Notes under the pieces: model-generated
The model's input: only the letters and a program-made list of their open reading frames with translations
Databases searched by the model: none
Told to the model about the DNA's origin: nothing
Shown here: positions 43,499-52,707 of the stretch, one piece after another
Layout of the letters: every line of letters begins with the position of its first letter
How positions within the stretch are numbered: position 1 is the stretch's first letter
Assembly: GCF_963920925.1 (NCBI RefSeq)
Contig: NZ_CAWUDI010000007.1
Span: 62,001 to 126,000, forward strand
Direction: 5' to 3'
Length of the DNA stretch: 64,000 nucleotides
Origin: Rivularia sp963920925
Lineage (GTDB): Bacteria > Cyanobacteriota > Cyanobacteriia > Cyanobacteriales > Nostocaceae
Position numbers and translations under genes: made by a program

Positions 43499-44155
43499 AT
43501 GATAGATCGCGTTGAGAAGCAAGAATTCGTCTTAAGTCAAATTACCGATCGTTTTGGGCAGAGAGACTTTAGCGGATACAGTTTAAGTGGAATCGATTTT
43601 AGAGAAGTTGATTTAAGTGGAGTCAACTTTACTGGAGCAGATTTAAGTAATGCGAACTTTACGGGAGCGATTCTTACTAATGCAAGATTGGATAATGCAA
43701 ATTTAAGTCAGGCTAGTTTACGAGAAGTACATATGCACGAAGCATCTTTGATAAAAGCTAATTTAAGCAATACCGATTTAACAAGAGCTTCACTGTGTGG
43801 CGCAAAATTTGCAGGTGCAAACCTTTCTTGTAGCAATTTACAGGAAGCTTCATTGTGCGATACGGATTTGCGGAAAGCGAATTTAAAAAAAGCCCAGTTT
43901 ATAGAAGCATCTTTGATAGAAGCGAATTTGTTTCAAGCGAATCTTCAACAAGCAAGATTATGTGGTGCGAATTTATTAGAGGCGAATTTGAATCAAGCAG
44001 ATTTAACTAATGCCGATTTAAGCTGGGCTAATTTAACTCAAGCAAATTTGAAAGAAGCAAATTTACAGGGAACAAATTTCCAAAATACTAATCTAGATAG
44101 AGCAATTATGCCTGATGGAAAAATTCAACTAGTTCAAATTTTCTGTTTTAGTTGA
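43499..44155 (+). CDS. pentapeptide-repeat protein
   Basis: 218 residues. From about residue 25 almost every fifth position is Leu or Phe in A(N/D)LXX repeats (GADLSNANFT, ANLSQASLRE, TNADLSWANLTQANLKEANL). Such proteins form a right-handed quadrilateral beta-helix. There is no signal peptide, so it is likely cytoplasmic. Functions in cyanobacteria vary and are mostly unknown. The first 20 residues (VEKQEFVLSQITDRFGQRDF) form a cap. Confidence 0.93.
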   Translation: MIDRVEKQEFVLSQITDRFGQRDFSGYSLSGIDFREVDLSGVNFTGADLSNANFTGAILTNARLDNANLSQASLREVHMHEASLIKANLSNTDLTRASLCGAKFAGANLSCSNLQEASLCDTDLRKANLKKAQFIEASLIEANLFQANLQQARLCGANLLEANLNQADLTNADLSWANLTQANLKEANLQGTNFQNTNLDRAIMPDGKIQLVQIFCFS

Positions 44156-44357
44156 TATTTCAGAATCAATCGTAATAGAAATTTAAGATAATTCCTTTTC
44201 CCTCTTTAAGGCATTGAAGAGGGTTTGGGTTCCCGCAGTGTTTCTCTATAACAAGCATTAATTGCAACTGAACGAAATTAATACAAGCTTTTTCTGGAAT
44301 GCATCTAAGCCTGTGTGTATCTATTCTCATCAAATTTAATCAAATATGTGAGTCTAG

Positions 44358-44738
44358 ATGTTAAACCTTAAAAAATCTATTTTTAGCTTTATTTTGTTAC
44401 CAGTTGCTAGTATTGCAGTATTCGCAAGTTCAGCGAATGCAGAAACCTTAAAGACCAAAAATTTTAATGTTGAAATTACCAGAAATTGCCCGGAAGGATA
44501 TGTAACTTGCAATGATGTTACATATGTAGGCAAACATTTAAGAACTGGCAACTCGATTCGCTTAACTGGTAAAACAATTCATTCTAAAGGTGCTGATGGT
44601 GTTACACCAGGTCGCTTTCTTGGCTATGAATTTCGTAATTATAACTATCGTTATAGAGTCACAGCAGAAAATGAGTTGCTTGTTTATAAAGGTAAAAAAC
44701 TGATACTTCGAGAGCAAGGAACTGTAAATTATAGATAA
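44358..44738 (+). CDS. small secreted protein of unknown function
   Basis: 126 residues. The signal peptide is clear: KK, a hydrophobic core (SIFSFILLPVASIAVFASS) and an ANA-E cleavage site near residue 28. The mature part of about 98 residues has two Cys (NCPEGYVTCN) that could form a disulfide, and is basic with many Tyr. I recognise no family. It would be periplasmic or extracellular. It stands alone between the pentapeptide gene and the fra cluster. Confidence 0.7.
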   Translation: MLNLKKSIFSFILLPVASIAVFASSANAETLKTKNFNVEITRNCPEGYVTCNDVTYVGKHLRTGNSIRLTGKTIHSKGADGVTPGRFLGYEFRNYNYRYRVTAENELLVYKGKKLILREQGTVNYR

Positions 44739-44878
44739 ATTAAAGCAAAGCAGCAATATTGCTATTATGTTACCCTTTATTTGATTTTGAAATAGTGAAA
44801 ATTAACTTGATAAAAAAGTAAATTAGCAATCCTCATAGGAAGTTTGAAAAGTATCGTTCTTAACTCTATTATTGCTTT

Positions 44879-44950
44879 TATCCCCCCTTCCCCCCTTAAA
44901 AAGGGGGGTTAAAGTCCCCCTTTATAAGGGGGATTTAGGGGGATCTAGAA
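44879..44950. repeat. palindromic CCCCCTT/AAGGGGG repeat
   Basis: Nested blocks (CCCCCCTTAAAAAGGGGGG, then GTCCCCCTTTATAAGGGGGA and GGGGGATC) form several hairpins. The same kind of block occurs inside the element at 42954-43115 and at 27014-27033. Confidence 0.65.
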
Positions 44951-44995
44951 AGTATAGGGAGGGGTCTTAATTTATAATTTCTAAAACATCCTTTG

Positions 44996-45023
44996 AAACC
45001 CGATTTTTTTTTAAGTCGGGTTT
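44996..45023 (-). terminator. hairpin downstream of fraE
   Basis: AAACCCGA and TCGGGTTT arms around a T-rich 12-base loop, 18 bases beyond the fraE stop. A likely transcript end of the fra genes, though the T-run lies in the loop. Confidence 0.45.
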
Positions 45024-45041
45024 TCTAATTGCTAACTCCGA

Positions 45042-45821
45042 TCAAAATTCTCTCTGCGAAAAAATCCAAGCAGCTATAGCTAAAAGCATCGCGCTGTAAA
45101 GTAAACTGTAGCCAGCATTTAGAAATAGTGTTGTAGAGTCGGGTAATGCTGAGAAACCATATACAGCTTCGTTTTTTAAATCTAACCGAGATAAATCTGG
45201 TAAAAGTAAATATAAACCTTGGGTTATTCTTTCCAAGCCAGGATTTTCGCTAATACGAGCAAGTTTTAATAAATCTTGGGTTATGTTTCCCATTAAATAG
45301 ACTGCGAATGTTAAGGCAGTTGCTAACATAGAACCCGTGAATACGCCAAAAGCAATAGCTATAGCGCTAATCAAAGATAGCTGCAAAATTAAAAATATTC
45401 CATTTATAACAATACTTGTGGCTGAATAACTAATATTATTTACTTGTAAAAATATCAGATAAATAGCACTCATCGCCACGACAAGTAATGCTAAAACAGT
45501 AGATAAGCCTAAATATTTACCGAGAATAAACTCCGGACGGCTTATAGGTTTAGCAATTAACATTAAAATGGTGCGTTTTTCTATTTCCTTGCTAACTAAT
45601 CCCGTACCTACAAATACTGCAATAATTAGACTAAGGATGCTCATCACCGCTAAACCCAAGTCTAAAAACATTTTGTCTTCGGTAGCTGCTGCTAGCTGTG
45701 GTAGCAACATAGCCGCAGCAGCTAATATAACTGCGTAAAAACCGATAATATACAAAATGCGATCGCGCACTACTTCTCGAAAAGAATTATTCGCGATCGC
45801 AATTACTCTGTTGACATTCAT
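45042..45821 (-). CDS. fraE: filament-integrity ABC-2-type permease FraE
   Basis: 259 residues with six membrane spans (about 20-42, 55-78, 100-122, 135-160, 165-188, 235-256) and the ABC-2 permease motif GTGLVSKEIEKRTILMLIAK. Order and sizes (192, 353, 259 residues) match fraC-fraD-fraE of Anabaena, where FraE is needed for filament integrity and heterocyst function. The neighbours fraD and fraC support this name over a generic ABC permease. No ATPase gene is adjacent. It follows fraD by 71 bases. Confidence 0.82.
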   Translation of the reverse strand: MNVNRVIAIANNSFREVVRDRILYIIGFYAVILAAAAMLLPQLAAATEDKMFLDLGLAVMSILSLIIAVFVGTGLVSKEIEKRTILMLIAKPISRPEFILGKYLGLSTVLALLVVAMSAIYLIFLQVNNISYSATSIVINGIFLILQLSLISAIAIAFGVFTGSMLATALTFAVYLMGNITQDLLKLARISENPGLERITQGLYLLLPDLSRLDLKNEAVYGFSALPDSTTLFLNAGYSLLYSAMLLAIAAWIFSQREF

Positions 45822-45892
45822 ATTGATTTAAAACTTGATCAAGATCACTTCTCAGTTATGATTTATCAATTATTGATTGTCAATTTTTTACT

Positions 45893-46954
45893 TTAATTTC
45901 GGGGAGGTTGTCCTGCAATATAGGAAATTTTTGGCAAACACTCTAATTCTGCAACAGTTATTTTTTCACCTTTAGAGCTAATTGATTCATCACGCACTGC
46001 GATGGGTTCAATTTGACAGGATCTTTTGAGATAATATCCATTTTCGGTAGCACTTGGACCTTGCCAAACACTATATAAATCTAGTCTGTATCCGGAATTA
46101 TAATCTTTTGGATCGATATTCTGCACATTAGCTTCCGCTTTCCAAAAATCTTTTTCTTCAAACTTTGCCAGATTAATTTCTATGATTTTTTCACCAAGCT
46201 GACTAGCTTTTCGATTGGCATTTTTTAACCATAATTCAACTTCAGACCAAGATTTTCCATCTAATGCTGTTTCTACTGCTGACTGAAGCTTGTTAAGAAT
46301 TACCACCCCGTTTTGAGGAATTTTATCTTGGGGTTCGATTACCGTCAACAAATCGTTGCGCCGAGCAGTTTCATCTTGATAAACCGGATATCTTGCACTA
46401 GGATATTCGTTTAACCATGTATCTGTAACTCCGTAGAGATTCAACCAGCAACTTAACAACATACAGCAGCCAATTAAAATTATCACACTTTCGCGGTCTT
46501 TTAATTCTGGTAACTGAGTTTTTACATCGGTACCGCTTCCTTCAAAAAATTCGGGAATAGCACTGATTAAAGCCGATATTGTTGGCCAAAAAACAATTGT
46601 TCTGGTTATAAGTTCTTCGTTTTGCTGAAAAGCAAAAACACTGACTATACCTCCAGTGATTACTGCTCCAACAGGCATAATAGTACCGGGAATATATAAA
46701 GGTTTATCCGTGGTATACCAAGAAGTTCCAGCTATTAAAAATACCCAACCTAAAAATGCAATAATATCTTGGATTGGACCATCATTGGATAAAGATGACA
46801 TCAACCAAGAAAATAAACTAAGATAAATTAATGTTTGCCAGCTAAAAGCTTTATCCGGTACAAAAAAGTCTCTAATCCTTGCGAAAATATCTTTGAAGAA
46901 ATCAAGTATTGTTGCGAAACCAATTAAGCTAAGAGCATCATCTACTAAACTCAT
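45893..46954 (-). CDS. fraD: septal filament-integrity protein FraD (DUF5357)
   Basis: 353 residues. The N-terminal half has about five membrane spans (LIYLSLFSWLMSS, IIAFLGWVFLIAGTS, IMPVGAVITGGIVSVFAF and others). The C-terminal half from about 180 is a soluble, probably periplasmic domain (ENGVV-type ILNKLQSAVETALDGKSWSE). FraD of Anabaena has this layout and sits at septa between cells, where it is part of the septal junctions used for cell-cell exchange. Named here from order, length and topology. The start is ATG 46954 with AGGAGG upstream (near 46963-46968). Confidence 0.82.
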   Translation of the reverse strand: MSLVDDALSLIGFATILDFFKDIFARIRDFFVPDKAFSWQTLIYLSLFSWLMSSLSNDGPIQDIIAFLGWVFLIAGTSWYTTDKPLYIPGTIMPVGAVITGGIVSVFAFQQNEELITRTIVFWPTISALISAIPEFFEGSGTDVKTQLPELKDRESVIILIGCCMLLSCWLNLYGVTDTWLNEYPSARYPVYQDETARRNDLLTVIEPQDKIPQNGVVILNKLQSAVETALDGKSWSEVELWLKNANRKASQLGEKIIEINLAKFEEKDFWKAEANVQNIDPKDYNSGYRLDLYSVWQGPSATENGYYLKRSCQIEPIAVRDESISSKGEKITVAELECLPKISYIAGQPPRN

Positions 46955-47254
46955 TTTTCCTCCTATTAATTACTATTATTTAATAGCTAAATACAATAGC
47001 TGAATACGAAGATTACTGCTAAGGCGTTAAACAAATTGTCTGTATAATTTTTCTTTATTTGCCTCCTATAAAAAAGTTACTTCTAAGCAGATAGGAGTAT
47101 TAATTATCATCTTATAATAAGCACAAACATAACTTCCTAAAACTTTATTAGCTGTTAGCTACTCCCTTCTTAATAATGACAAATTTCAACGCCTACCTAC
47201 TTACACGAACATATTTTTTCGCAACTTTCCATTTCGGATACTAATTATAAACTA
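46955..47254. other. 300-bp fraC-fraD spacer
   Basis: No coding frame. Long for an operon spacer; an internal promoter for fraD-fraE is possible. No hairpin of note. Confidence 0.4.
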
Positions 47255-47833
47255 TTAGTAAACATTGTTTGTTCTCGCAAATATGCGAAATAATACAACC
47301 AAAGTAATTGCACTATAGCTAAGTGAATTAGCAATTAGTGTAGTAGTAAATAAACTTGTACTTTGCCATCCTTTTCTATTACCTCGACGCGATTTTCGCT
47401 TCAATAAAATAGTATCTTCGGGTTCCGGTACTGCCTTTTTTTCTCCAGGGTTGCTTAAGGATATAATCAATAGCCTTAATAAGACAAACTTTACCATCAA
47501 AGTTCCAAAGAAGGTAGTAAAACCTGCCATGACAATACCACCATAAACTTGATTGTTTAGGCGATTGTATAACAAAAAACTAATCAATTGCGATTTGTAA
47601 CTAACAAAGAAGTTCGTTGGCTCCAAAATAAAAAAAACTACCCAACCGATAACGTTAGAAAAGAGATTCATCGCAATAGCGTAAAAAGAACAAGTCCTTT
47701 TATCGAACTTCAATCTTCTATTCAGAATGAATGCCTCGACCGGAATTGCTACTAATAAAAATAGAAAGTCAAATAAGATTACACCAAAAGGAACAACTCG
47801 GAAAGGCGCGGAAAAGTCAAAGCCATCTAACAT
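47255..47833 (-). CDS. fraC: filament-integrity protein FraC
   Basis: 192 residues, close to the 179 of Anabaena FraC. It has four membrane spans: VILFDFLFLLVAIPVEAFIL, AIAMNLFSNVIGWVVFFIL, about 98-122, and the last near 168-185, with a basic loop KRKSRRGNRKG between. FraC works with FraD at septa and is needed for long filaments and heterocyst differentiation. It leads the cluster; 300 bases separate it from fraD, which may hold a second promoter. Confidence 0.82.
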   Translation of the reverse strand: MLDGFDFSAPFRVVPFGVILFDFLFLLVAIPVEAFILNRRLKFDKRTCSFYAIAMNLFSNVIGWVVFFILEPTNFFVSYKSQLISFLLYNRLNNQVYGGIVMAGFTTFFGTLMVKFVLLRLLIISLSNPGEKKAVPEPEDTILLKRKSRRGNRKGWQSTSLFTTTLIANSLSYSAITLVVLFRIFARTNNVY

Positions 47834-48277
47834 CTGCTTGTTACTCCACTCAATGTTTTTTTACGCACTACTTTTGTAATATAAAGCCTTTAACAGTAAA
47901 TAATATTAAACGGAATTTATGTCTTTTACCATTTTTATACTGGAATCAGCATAAAGGGAAATAATTCTTAAACGTAAGGTAGCTTATGATGTTCGATCGC
48001 GCTATCGCTACTTAAAGGTAGGGAATTAGGAGTTAGGAGTTAGAAATTAGGAGTAGCAAATAGCAAATAAATTATTTATTCTTCACGAATTATACTCACC
48101 TTGTCCCCCATCTCCCCCTGAGCCGCACCCTTGCGGGTGAACGGGTTGCGCCACTTCTCTCGTACTGCGGGAGACAAGCCACGAGAGTGGCTGTGCGATC
48201 TCCCCATACCCCCTTCCTGATGGTACCTGGATTTCGGTAAGATAAAAGACTGCCATATTAGAGCGGTTTGAGTTGAG
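47834..48277. other. 444-bp divergent region fraC / CobO-like gene
   Basis: Contains promoters for both flanks, a short TTAGGAG array near 48025 and a structured repeat (48108-48220). No gene supported. Confidence 0.45.
48108..48220. repeat. structured intergenic repeat
   Basis: Contains CACCC-TTG-CGGGTG and CCACTTCTCTCG...CGAGAGTGG complementary arms. I considered a cobalamin riboswitch because a CobO-type gene follows, but the conserved B12-box was not found; it reads as a dispersed cyanobacterial repeat. Confidence 0.45.
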
Positions 48278-49414
48278 ATGACAAGGAACGGCATCGGTAT
48301 TCGCACAGCACAATTGCGCCCCGTAAGGCTTAAGGGTCAAATTCATATTTATGATGGTGCAGGTAAAGGTAAATCGCAAGCGGCTTTAGGAGTAGTTTTA
48401 CGTTCAATTGGTTTAGGTATAAAGAATTCAAATAATTACAATCGTGTCTTGCTACTACGGTTTCTTAAGGGGCCAGAAAGAGATTATGACGAAGATGGTG
48501 CGATCGCAGCTTTACAAAGAGGTTTTCCTCATTTAATCGATCAGGTACGTACTGGTAGAGCAGAATTTTTTGACAAGAATGAAATTACTACTTTCGATAG
48601 ACAGGAAGCTATCAGAGGTTGGGATGTTGCTAAAGGTGCTATAGCTTCTGGCTTATATTCAGTAGTTGTATTGGATGAAATTAACCCCGTATTAGATTTG
48701 GGCTTGCTAGAAGTTGATGAAGTAGTAAAAACCTTAAAATCCAAACCTGAAGATTTAGAAGTTATTGCCACGGGAAGAGGTGCCCCACAAAAGCTGTTAG
48801 ATATCGCTGATTTACATTCAGAAATGAAGCCCCAACACCATTCCAGTGCCGAACTACATGGTATATCAGGTATTGAAATATACACTGGTTCGGGTAAAGG
48901 AAAATCTACCAGCGCTTTAGGTAAAGCTTTAAAAGCCATAGGTAGAGGAATCAACCATCCGGGTTCCACTCGCGTATTAATTATGCAGTGGCTTAAAGGT
49001 GGTACTGGATACACCGAAGATGAAGCGATCGCCGCATTACAGCAATCTTATCCCGAAGTAGTAGACCATCAACGCTGCGGTGGAGATGCCATAGTGTGGC
49101 GAAACTCTCGGCAAGAATTGGACTATATAGAAGCCGAAAGAGGTTGGGAAATAGCCAAAACAGCCATAGCTTCGGGACTCTATAAAACAATTATTCTTGA
49201 CGAACTCAATCCCACAGTAGATTTAGAATTACTTCCAGTAGAGCCAATAGTCGAAGCATTACTTCGCAAACCTCGGCATACAGAAGTTATTATCACCGGG
49301 CGCTGCCAAAATCAACCAGAATACTTTGAACTGGCCAGCGTTCACTCAGAAGTCTACTGTCATAAACATTACGCCAATCATGGAGTAGAACCCAAGCGCG
49401 GTGTTGATTTTTGA
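48278..49414 (+). CDS. tandem CobO/BtuR-like P-loop protein
   Basis: 378 residues made of two copies of a CobO/BtuR-type domain. Copy one has YDGAGKGKSQAALG at 25-38, VVLDEINPVLDLGLL near 130 and VIATGRGAPQ. Copy two has YTGSGKGKSTSALG near 202-215, IILDELNPTVDLELL near 308 and VIITGRCQNQ. CobO adenosylates corrinoids with ATP, and single-domain enzymes are about 190 residues. Both P-loops look intact. Whether the double protein is the cobalamin adenosyltransferase or a related ATPase cannot be told here; no other cobalamin gene is near. Start ATG 48278. Confidence 0.85.
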   Translation: MTRNGIGIRTAQLRPVRLKGQIHIYDGAGKGKSQAALGVVLRSIGLGIKNSNNYNRVLLLRFLKGPERDYDEDGAIAALQRGFPHLIDQVRTGRAEFFDKNEITTFDRQEAIRGWDVAKGAIASGLYSVVVLDEINPVLDLGLLEVDEVVKTLKSKPEDLEVIATGRGAPQKLLDIADLHSEMKPQHHSSAELHGISGIEIYTGSGKGKSTSALGKALKAIGRGINHPGSTRVLIMQWLKGGTGYTEDEAIAALQQSYPEVVDHQRCGGDAIVWRNSRQELDYIEAERGWEIAKTAIASGLYKTIILDELNPTVDLELLPVEPIVEALLRKPRHTEVIITGRCQNQPEYFELASVHSEVYCHKHYANHGVEPKRGVDF

Positions 49415-49472
49415 ATTAGTTGTTAGTGGTTAGTAGTTAGTGGTTAGTAGTTAGTTGCTTTTAGATTGTCGA

Positions 49473-49531
49473 AGGTTCGTAGTAAGCGTTTTAACGCTCT
49501 TGTTGAGGACTTTAGTCCCAACTACGAACCT
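49473..49531. repeat. 59-bp repeat with AGGTTCGTAGT inverted ends
   Basis: AGGTTCGTAGT (49473-49483) and ACTACGAACCT (49521-49531) bracket two inner hairpins, AGCGTTTTAACGCT and GGACTTTAGTCC. The same design, with AGTTTGTAGT ends, recurs at 52613-52669. Confidence 0.7.
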
Positions 49532-49643
49532 ATCAACAACAAATCATAATTTTGATAACAACCGGGTTTATTTAAAAGATTCCCAGCCATAAACTATTAA
49601 CTAACAACCCAAAATAAAAATCAGCAAAATCAAAATATTAATT

Positions 49644-49754
49644 ATGGAAAACACCAACACACTCGACTTAGTTACAGCAGGAATCGCCTTATTCATTTTT
49701 GTAGGTGGAATGTTAATGATGTACACCACAGTTTTCACCACCAAAGGGAAATAA
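49644..49754 (+). CDS. 36-residue single-span membrane protein
   Basis: ATG 49644 opens a 37-codon frame: MENTNTLDLVTAGIALFIFV, then GGMLMMYTTVFTTKGK. The hydrophobic core from about residue 10 to 28 and the basic C-terminal tail are typical of the small single-helix subunits of thylakoid complexes (Pet, Psb, Ndh type), but it matches none that I can name. There is no Shine-Dalgarno sequence, which is common in cyanobacteria. It stands alone between repeats, with the TTAGGAG array starting just after its stop. The frame is too short for chance to be excluded, but composition favours a real gene. Confidence 0.55.
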   Translation: MENTNTLDLVTAGIALFIFVGGMLMMYTTVFTTKGK

Positions 49755-49914
49755 AAGTTAAGAGTTAAGAGTTAGGAGTTAGGAGTTACAAATTATCTAG
49801 CCTATCCCCCCATCTCCCCATCCCCGATCACCCCTCTCAATTTCTCCTTCAACACTACCCACAAAGGTATATAATGTCGCTTGTTTAACCGGAATTTCAG
49901 CCAGTGGGGAATAG

Positions 49915-52488
49915 ATGGATAATTTGAAGGAAGCTAAGCTTGGGGCGGTATTGAGGAATATTGGCATAATTGTCCTAGTATTATTTATAACTTTAGTAGG
50001 ATTAACTATTTACACGGTTAGAAATTCTTTTCCCCAAGCAAGCGGCATTATTGTAATTCCGGGACTTGATTCGCAAGTAAAAGTCCAGCGGGATAAATGG
50101 GGAATCCCGCAAATTTACGCTGATTCTTCTCACGATTTGTTTTTAGCAGAAGGTTACGTCCACGCTCAAGATCGCTTCTGGCAAATGGATTTTTGGCGAC
50201 ATATCGGCGCTGGAAGATTGTCGGAAATGTTTGGTGAGTCGCAGTTAGATAAAGATAAATTCCTGCGAACGATGGGATGGAAGAAGTTAGCTCAGCAAGA
50301 GTTTGACGAAACTTTAGATGCTCAAACAAAAGAAAATTTACAGGCTTATGCTGAAGGTGTAAATGCTTATTTAGCAAATCATCAAGGTAGTGCTTTAAGT
50401 TTGGAATATGCCGTATTAAAACTTCTTAATCGTAACTATAATCCCGAACCTTGGCAGCCAATTCACTCTATCCTCTGGGGTAAAGTAATGGCTTACGATT
50501 TAAGTACAAATCTTGGTGATGAGATTGAACGTAGTATTCTTTTAAAATCTTTTCCTGAAGCGCGAGTAGACGAACTTTTTCCACTTTATCCCCAAGATTT
50601 CCCCGTAATTGTACCCGATTTTAAAGTCTCAGAAAAACTTGCAAGAAAGCAAGTAATGAATACAGAAGAAGATAGAAATTTACTTGCTCTAAAAGATATT
50701 ACTCCTTCCTTGAAATCTATTGCCACTAACGTAACTGGGATGGAAGAAATTCTCGGTACGACAGGAATGGGTGTAGGTTCCAACAGTTGGACTATTTCGG
50801 GTAAACGCACTATTACTGGTAAACCGATTGTAGCCGATGATCCGCATTTAGCCGTGCAAATGCCTTCGATTTGGTATGAATTAGGTTTGCACTGTAATTC
50901 AACAAGCAATTCAACAAGCAATTTAATAAATAAAAAATGCCCTTATAACGTCACGGGCTTTACCTTCGCAGGAGTACCGGGGGTAATTGTCGGACATAAT
51001 AACCGCATTGCGTGGGGTGTAACAAATGTCATGTCCGATACGATGGATTTGTATATAGAAAAGATTAATCCTGAAAACCCCAATCAATATGAAATAAATG
51101 GTAAATGGGTAGATATGCAGCTTGTAAAAGAAGAAATTCAAGTTGCTTCTTCTGAACCAGTTTTTCAAATTATCCGCTACACTAAACATGGTCCAATTCT
51201 TTCTGATGTTCTTCCCCAATTAGAAAAATTAGCGAAAAATTCATCAATTCAAATTACTACGAATTACGCCGTTTCCTTGCGTTGGACTGCTTTAGAACCT
51301 TCCACATTAATTGCGGCTCTTCCAGAAATAAATCGCGCTCAAAATTGGCAGGAATTCCGCGTTGCTGCAAGTAAATTTGATATTGCGGCTCAGAATTTAA
51401 TATATGCAGACGTTGATGGAAATATTGGCTATCAAATGCCCGGTAAAACTCCTATACGTCAAAAAGCAGATGGACGTTATCCGGTGCCAGGTTGGAATAA
51501 TAAATATGAATGGCAAGGCTATATTGATTTTGAAGAATTACCTCATAGTTTGAATCCAGCGCGGGGATATATTATTACTGCAAATAATGCCGTAGTTGAT
51601 GAAAGTTATCCTTACGTTATTACCAAAGATTGGGTTCGCGGGTACCGTGCAAAACGTATTGAAGAAATCATTTTATCAGCAGATTGGCCATTAACTTTAG
51701 CCGATATTAAGTCGATCCAAGCTGATAATCTTAATTTGAATGCGCGGGATTTGGTACCAATATTAAAGTCAATCTCTTTCGACGATTCCCGTATAGAAAA
51801 TGCTCGTCAATTATTAGTGGATTGGGATTTTAAACTGCAAATAGAATCACCCGCATCCGCCCTATTTGAAACATTTTGGAAAAAATTACTGGCGGTAACA
51901 TTTCACGACGAACTACCCGAAGATTATTATCCTGGTGGTAGCGACAGATGGTATGCGGTAGTGAAAAATTTGGTCGAACAACCGAATAATTTGTGGTGGG
52001 ATAATCGCAATACCTTGGAGGTGGAAAACCGAGATCAAATGTTCAAACTAGCTTTTGTAGAAGCAGTTAATCAACTTGAAAACACTTTAGGAAATAGCCC
52101 AGAAAAATGGACTTGGGGAAAGCTGCATAAAATCAACTTTCGCAACGTCACTTTAGGAAAATCTGGAGTAGCTGCGATTGAAAGATTATTTAATCGGGGT
52201 ACATATCAAGCAGCAGGTGACGGAGAAACCATTAATGCCAATCGTTGGAAAGCCAATAAATCTTCTTTTGAAGTTACCCATATTCCTTCATTGCGGATGA
52301 TTGTAGACTTAGCAAAATTCGATAATTCGCAAGCAATGCATAGCACCGGGCAATCGGGGCACGCATTCAACCGTCATTACACCGATATGATTGAACCTTG
52401 GCGCGATGTTAAATATCATTTGATGCTTTGGGAAGATGAAAAAATTGATGAAAGGGGTGAATCAACATTGTTTTTGATGCCTGAATAA
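49915..52488 (+). CDS. penicillin-acylase-family N-terminal-nucleophile hydrolase
   Basis: 857 residues. An N-terminal membrane anchor (IGIIVLVLFITLVGLTIYTV, about 14-33) places it outside the plasma membrane. The alpha-chain region has VKVQRDKWGIPQIYADSSHD and EGYVHAQDRFWQMDFWRHIG. The autocleavage site and catalytic Ser fall in GVGSNSWTISG near 285-295. The beta chain follows with DDPHLAVQMPSIWYEL and GVIVGHNNRIAWG. Family members cleave amide bonds of penicillins or acyl-homoserine lactones. In cyanobacteria such acylases may quench quorum signals; the real substrate is unknown. It is monocistronic and flanked by heptamer repeats. Confidence 0.9.
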   Translation: MDNLKEAKLGAVLRNIGIIVLVLFITLVGLTIYTVRNSFPQASGIIVIPGLDSQVKVQRDKWGIPQIYADSSHDLFLAEGYVHAQDRFWQMDFWRHIGAGRLSEMFGESQLDKDKFLRTMGWKKLAQQEFDETLDAQTKENLQAYAEGVNAYLANHQGSALSLEYAVLKLLNRNYNPEPWQPIHSILWGKVMAYDLSTNLGDEIERSILLKSFPEARVDELFPLYPQDFPVIVPDFKVSEKLARKQVMNTEEDRNLLALKDITPSLKSIATNVTGMEEILGTTGMGVGSNSWTISGKRTITGKPIVADDPHLAVQMPSIWYELGLHCNSTSNSTSNLINKKCPYNVTGFTFAGVPGVIVGHNNRIAWGVTNVMSDTMDLYIEKINPENPNQYEINGKWVDMQLVKEEIQVASSEPVFQIIRYTKHGPILSDVLPQLEKLAKNSSIQITTNYAVSLRWTALEPSTLIAALPEINRAQNWQEFRVAASKFDIAAQNLIYADVDGNIGYQMPGKTPIRQKADGRYPVPGWNNKYEWQGYIDFEELPHSLNPARGYIITANNAVVDESYPYVITKDWVRGYRAKRIEEIILSADWPLTLADIKSIQADNLNLNARDLVPILKSISFDDSRIENARQLLVDWDFKLQIESPASALFETFWKKLLAVTFHDELPEDYYPGGSDRWYAVVKNLVEQPNNLWWDNRNTLEVENRDQMFKLAFVEAVNQLENTLGNSPEKWTWGKLHKINFRNVTLGKSGVAAIERLFNRGTYQAAGDGETINANRWKANKSSFEVTHIPSLRMIVDLAKFDNSQAMHSTGQSGHAFNRHYTDMIEPWRDVKYHLMLWEDEKIDERGESTLFLMPE

Positions 52489-52612
52489 AGAGTTAGGAGT
52501 TAGGAGTTAGGAGTTAAAAGTTATTTATGAAGCGAACGTTGAGACGTGAGAAACGATTTAAAGAGAAACCCGGTTTCTAAAATGCTAGTATTTAACCAGA
52601 TTAATTTTAATT

Positions 52613-52669
52613 AGTTTGTAGTGAAGATTTTAATCCTCAACATTAGAGTTAAAACTCTTACTACAAACT
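52613..52669. repeat. 57-bp repeat with AGTTTGTAGT inverted ends
   Basis: AGTTTGTAGT (52613-52622) and ACTACAAACT (52660-52669) with inner hairpins GGATTAAAATC-type and AGAGTTAAAACTCT. Same architecture as 49473-49531. Confidence 0.7.
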
Positions 52670-52707
52670 TGATTGTCACTCCAAATATTTTCCTAATTCC
52701 TAACTTA

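Larger units (their letters stand above)
44739..45041. other. 303-bp region between convergent genes
   Basis: Contains the G/C-run repeat (44879-44950) and a hairpin (44996-45023). No gene. Confidence 0.5.

Noticed and set aside
48108..48220. Cobalamin riboswitch before the CobO-like gene
   Set aside because: Hairpins are present but the conserved B12-box sequence is absent, and the arms look like a dispersed repeat.
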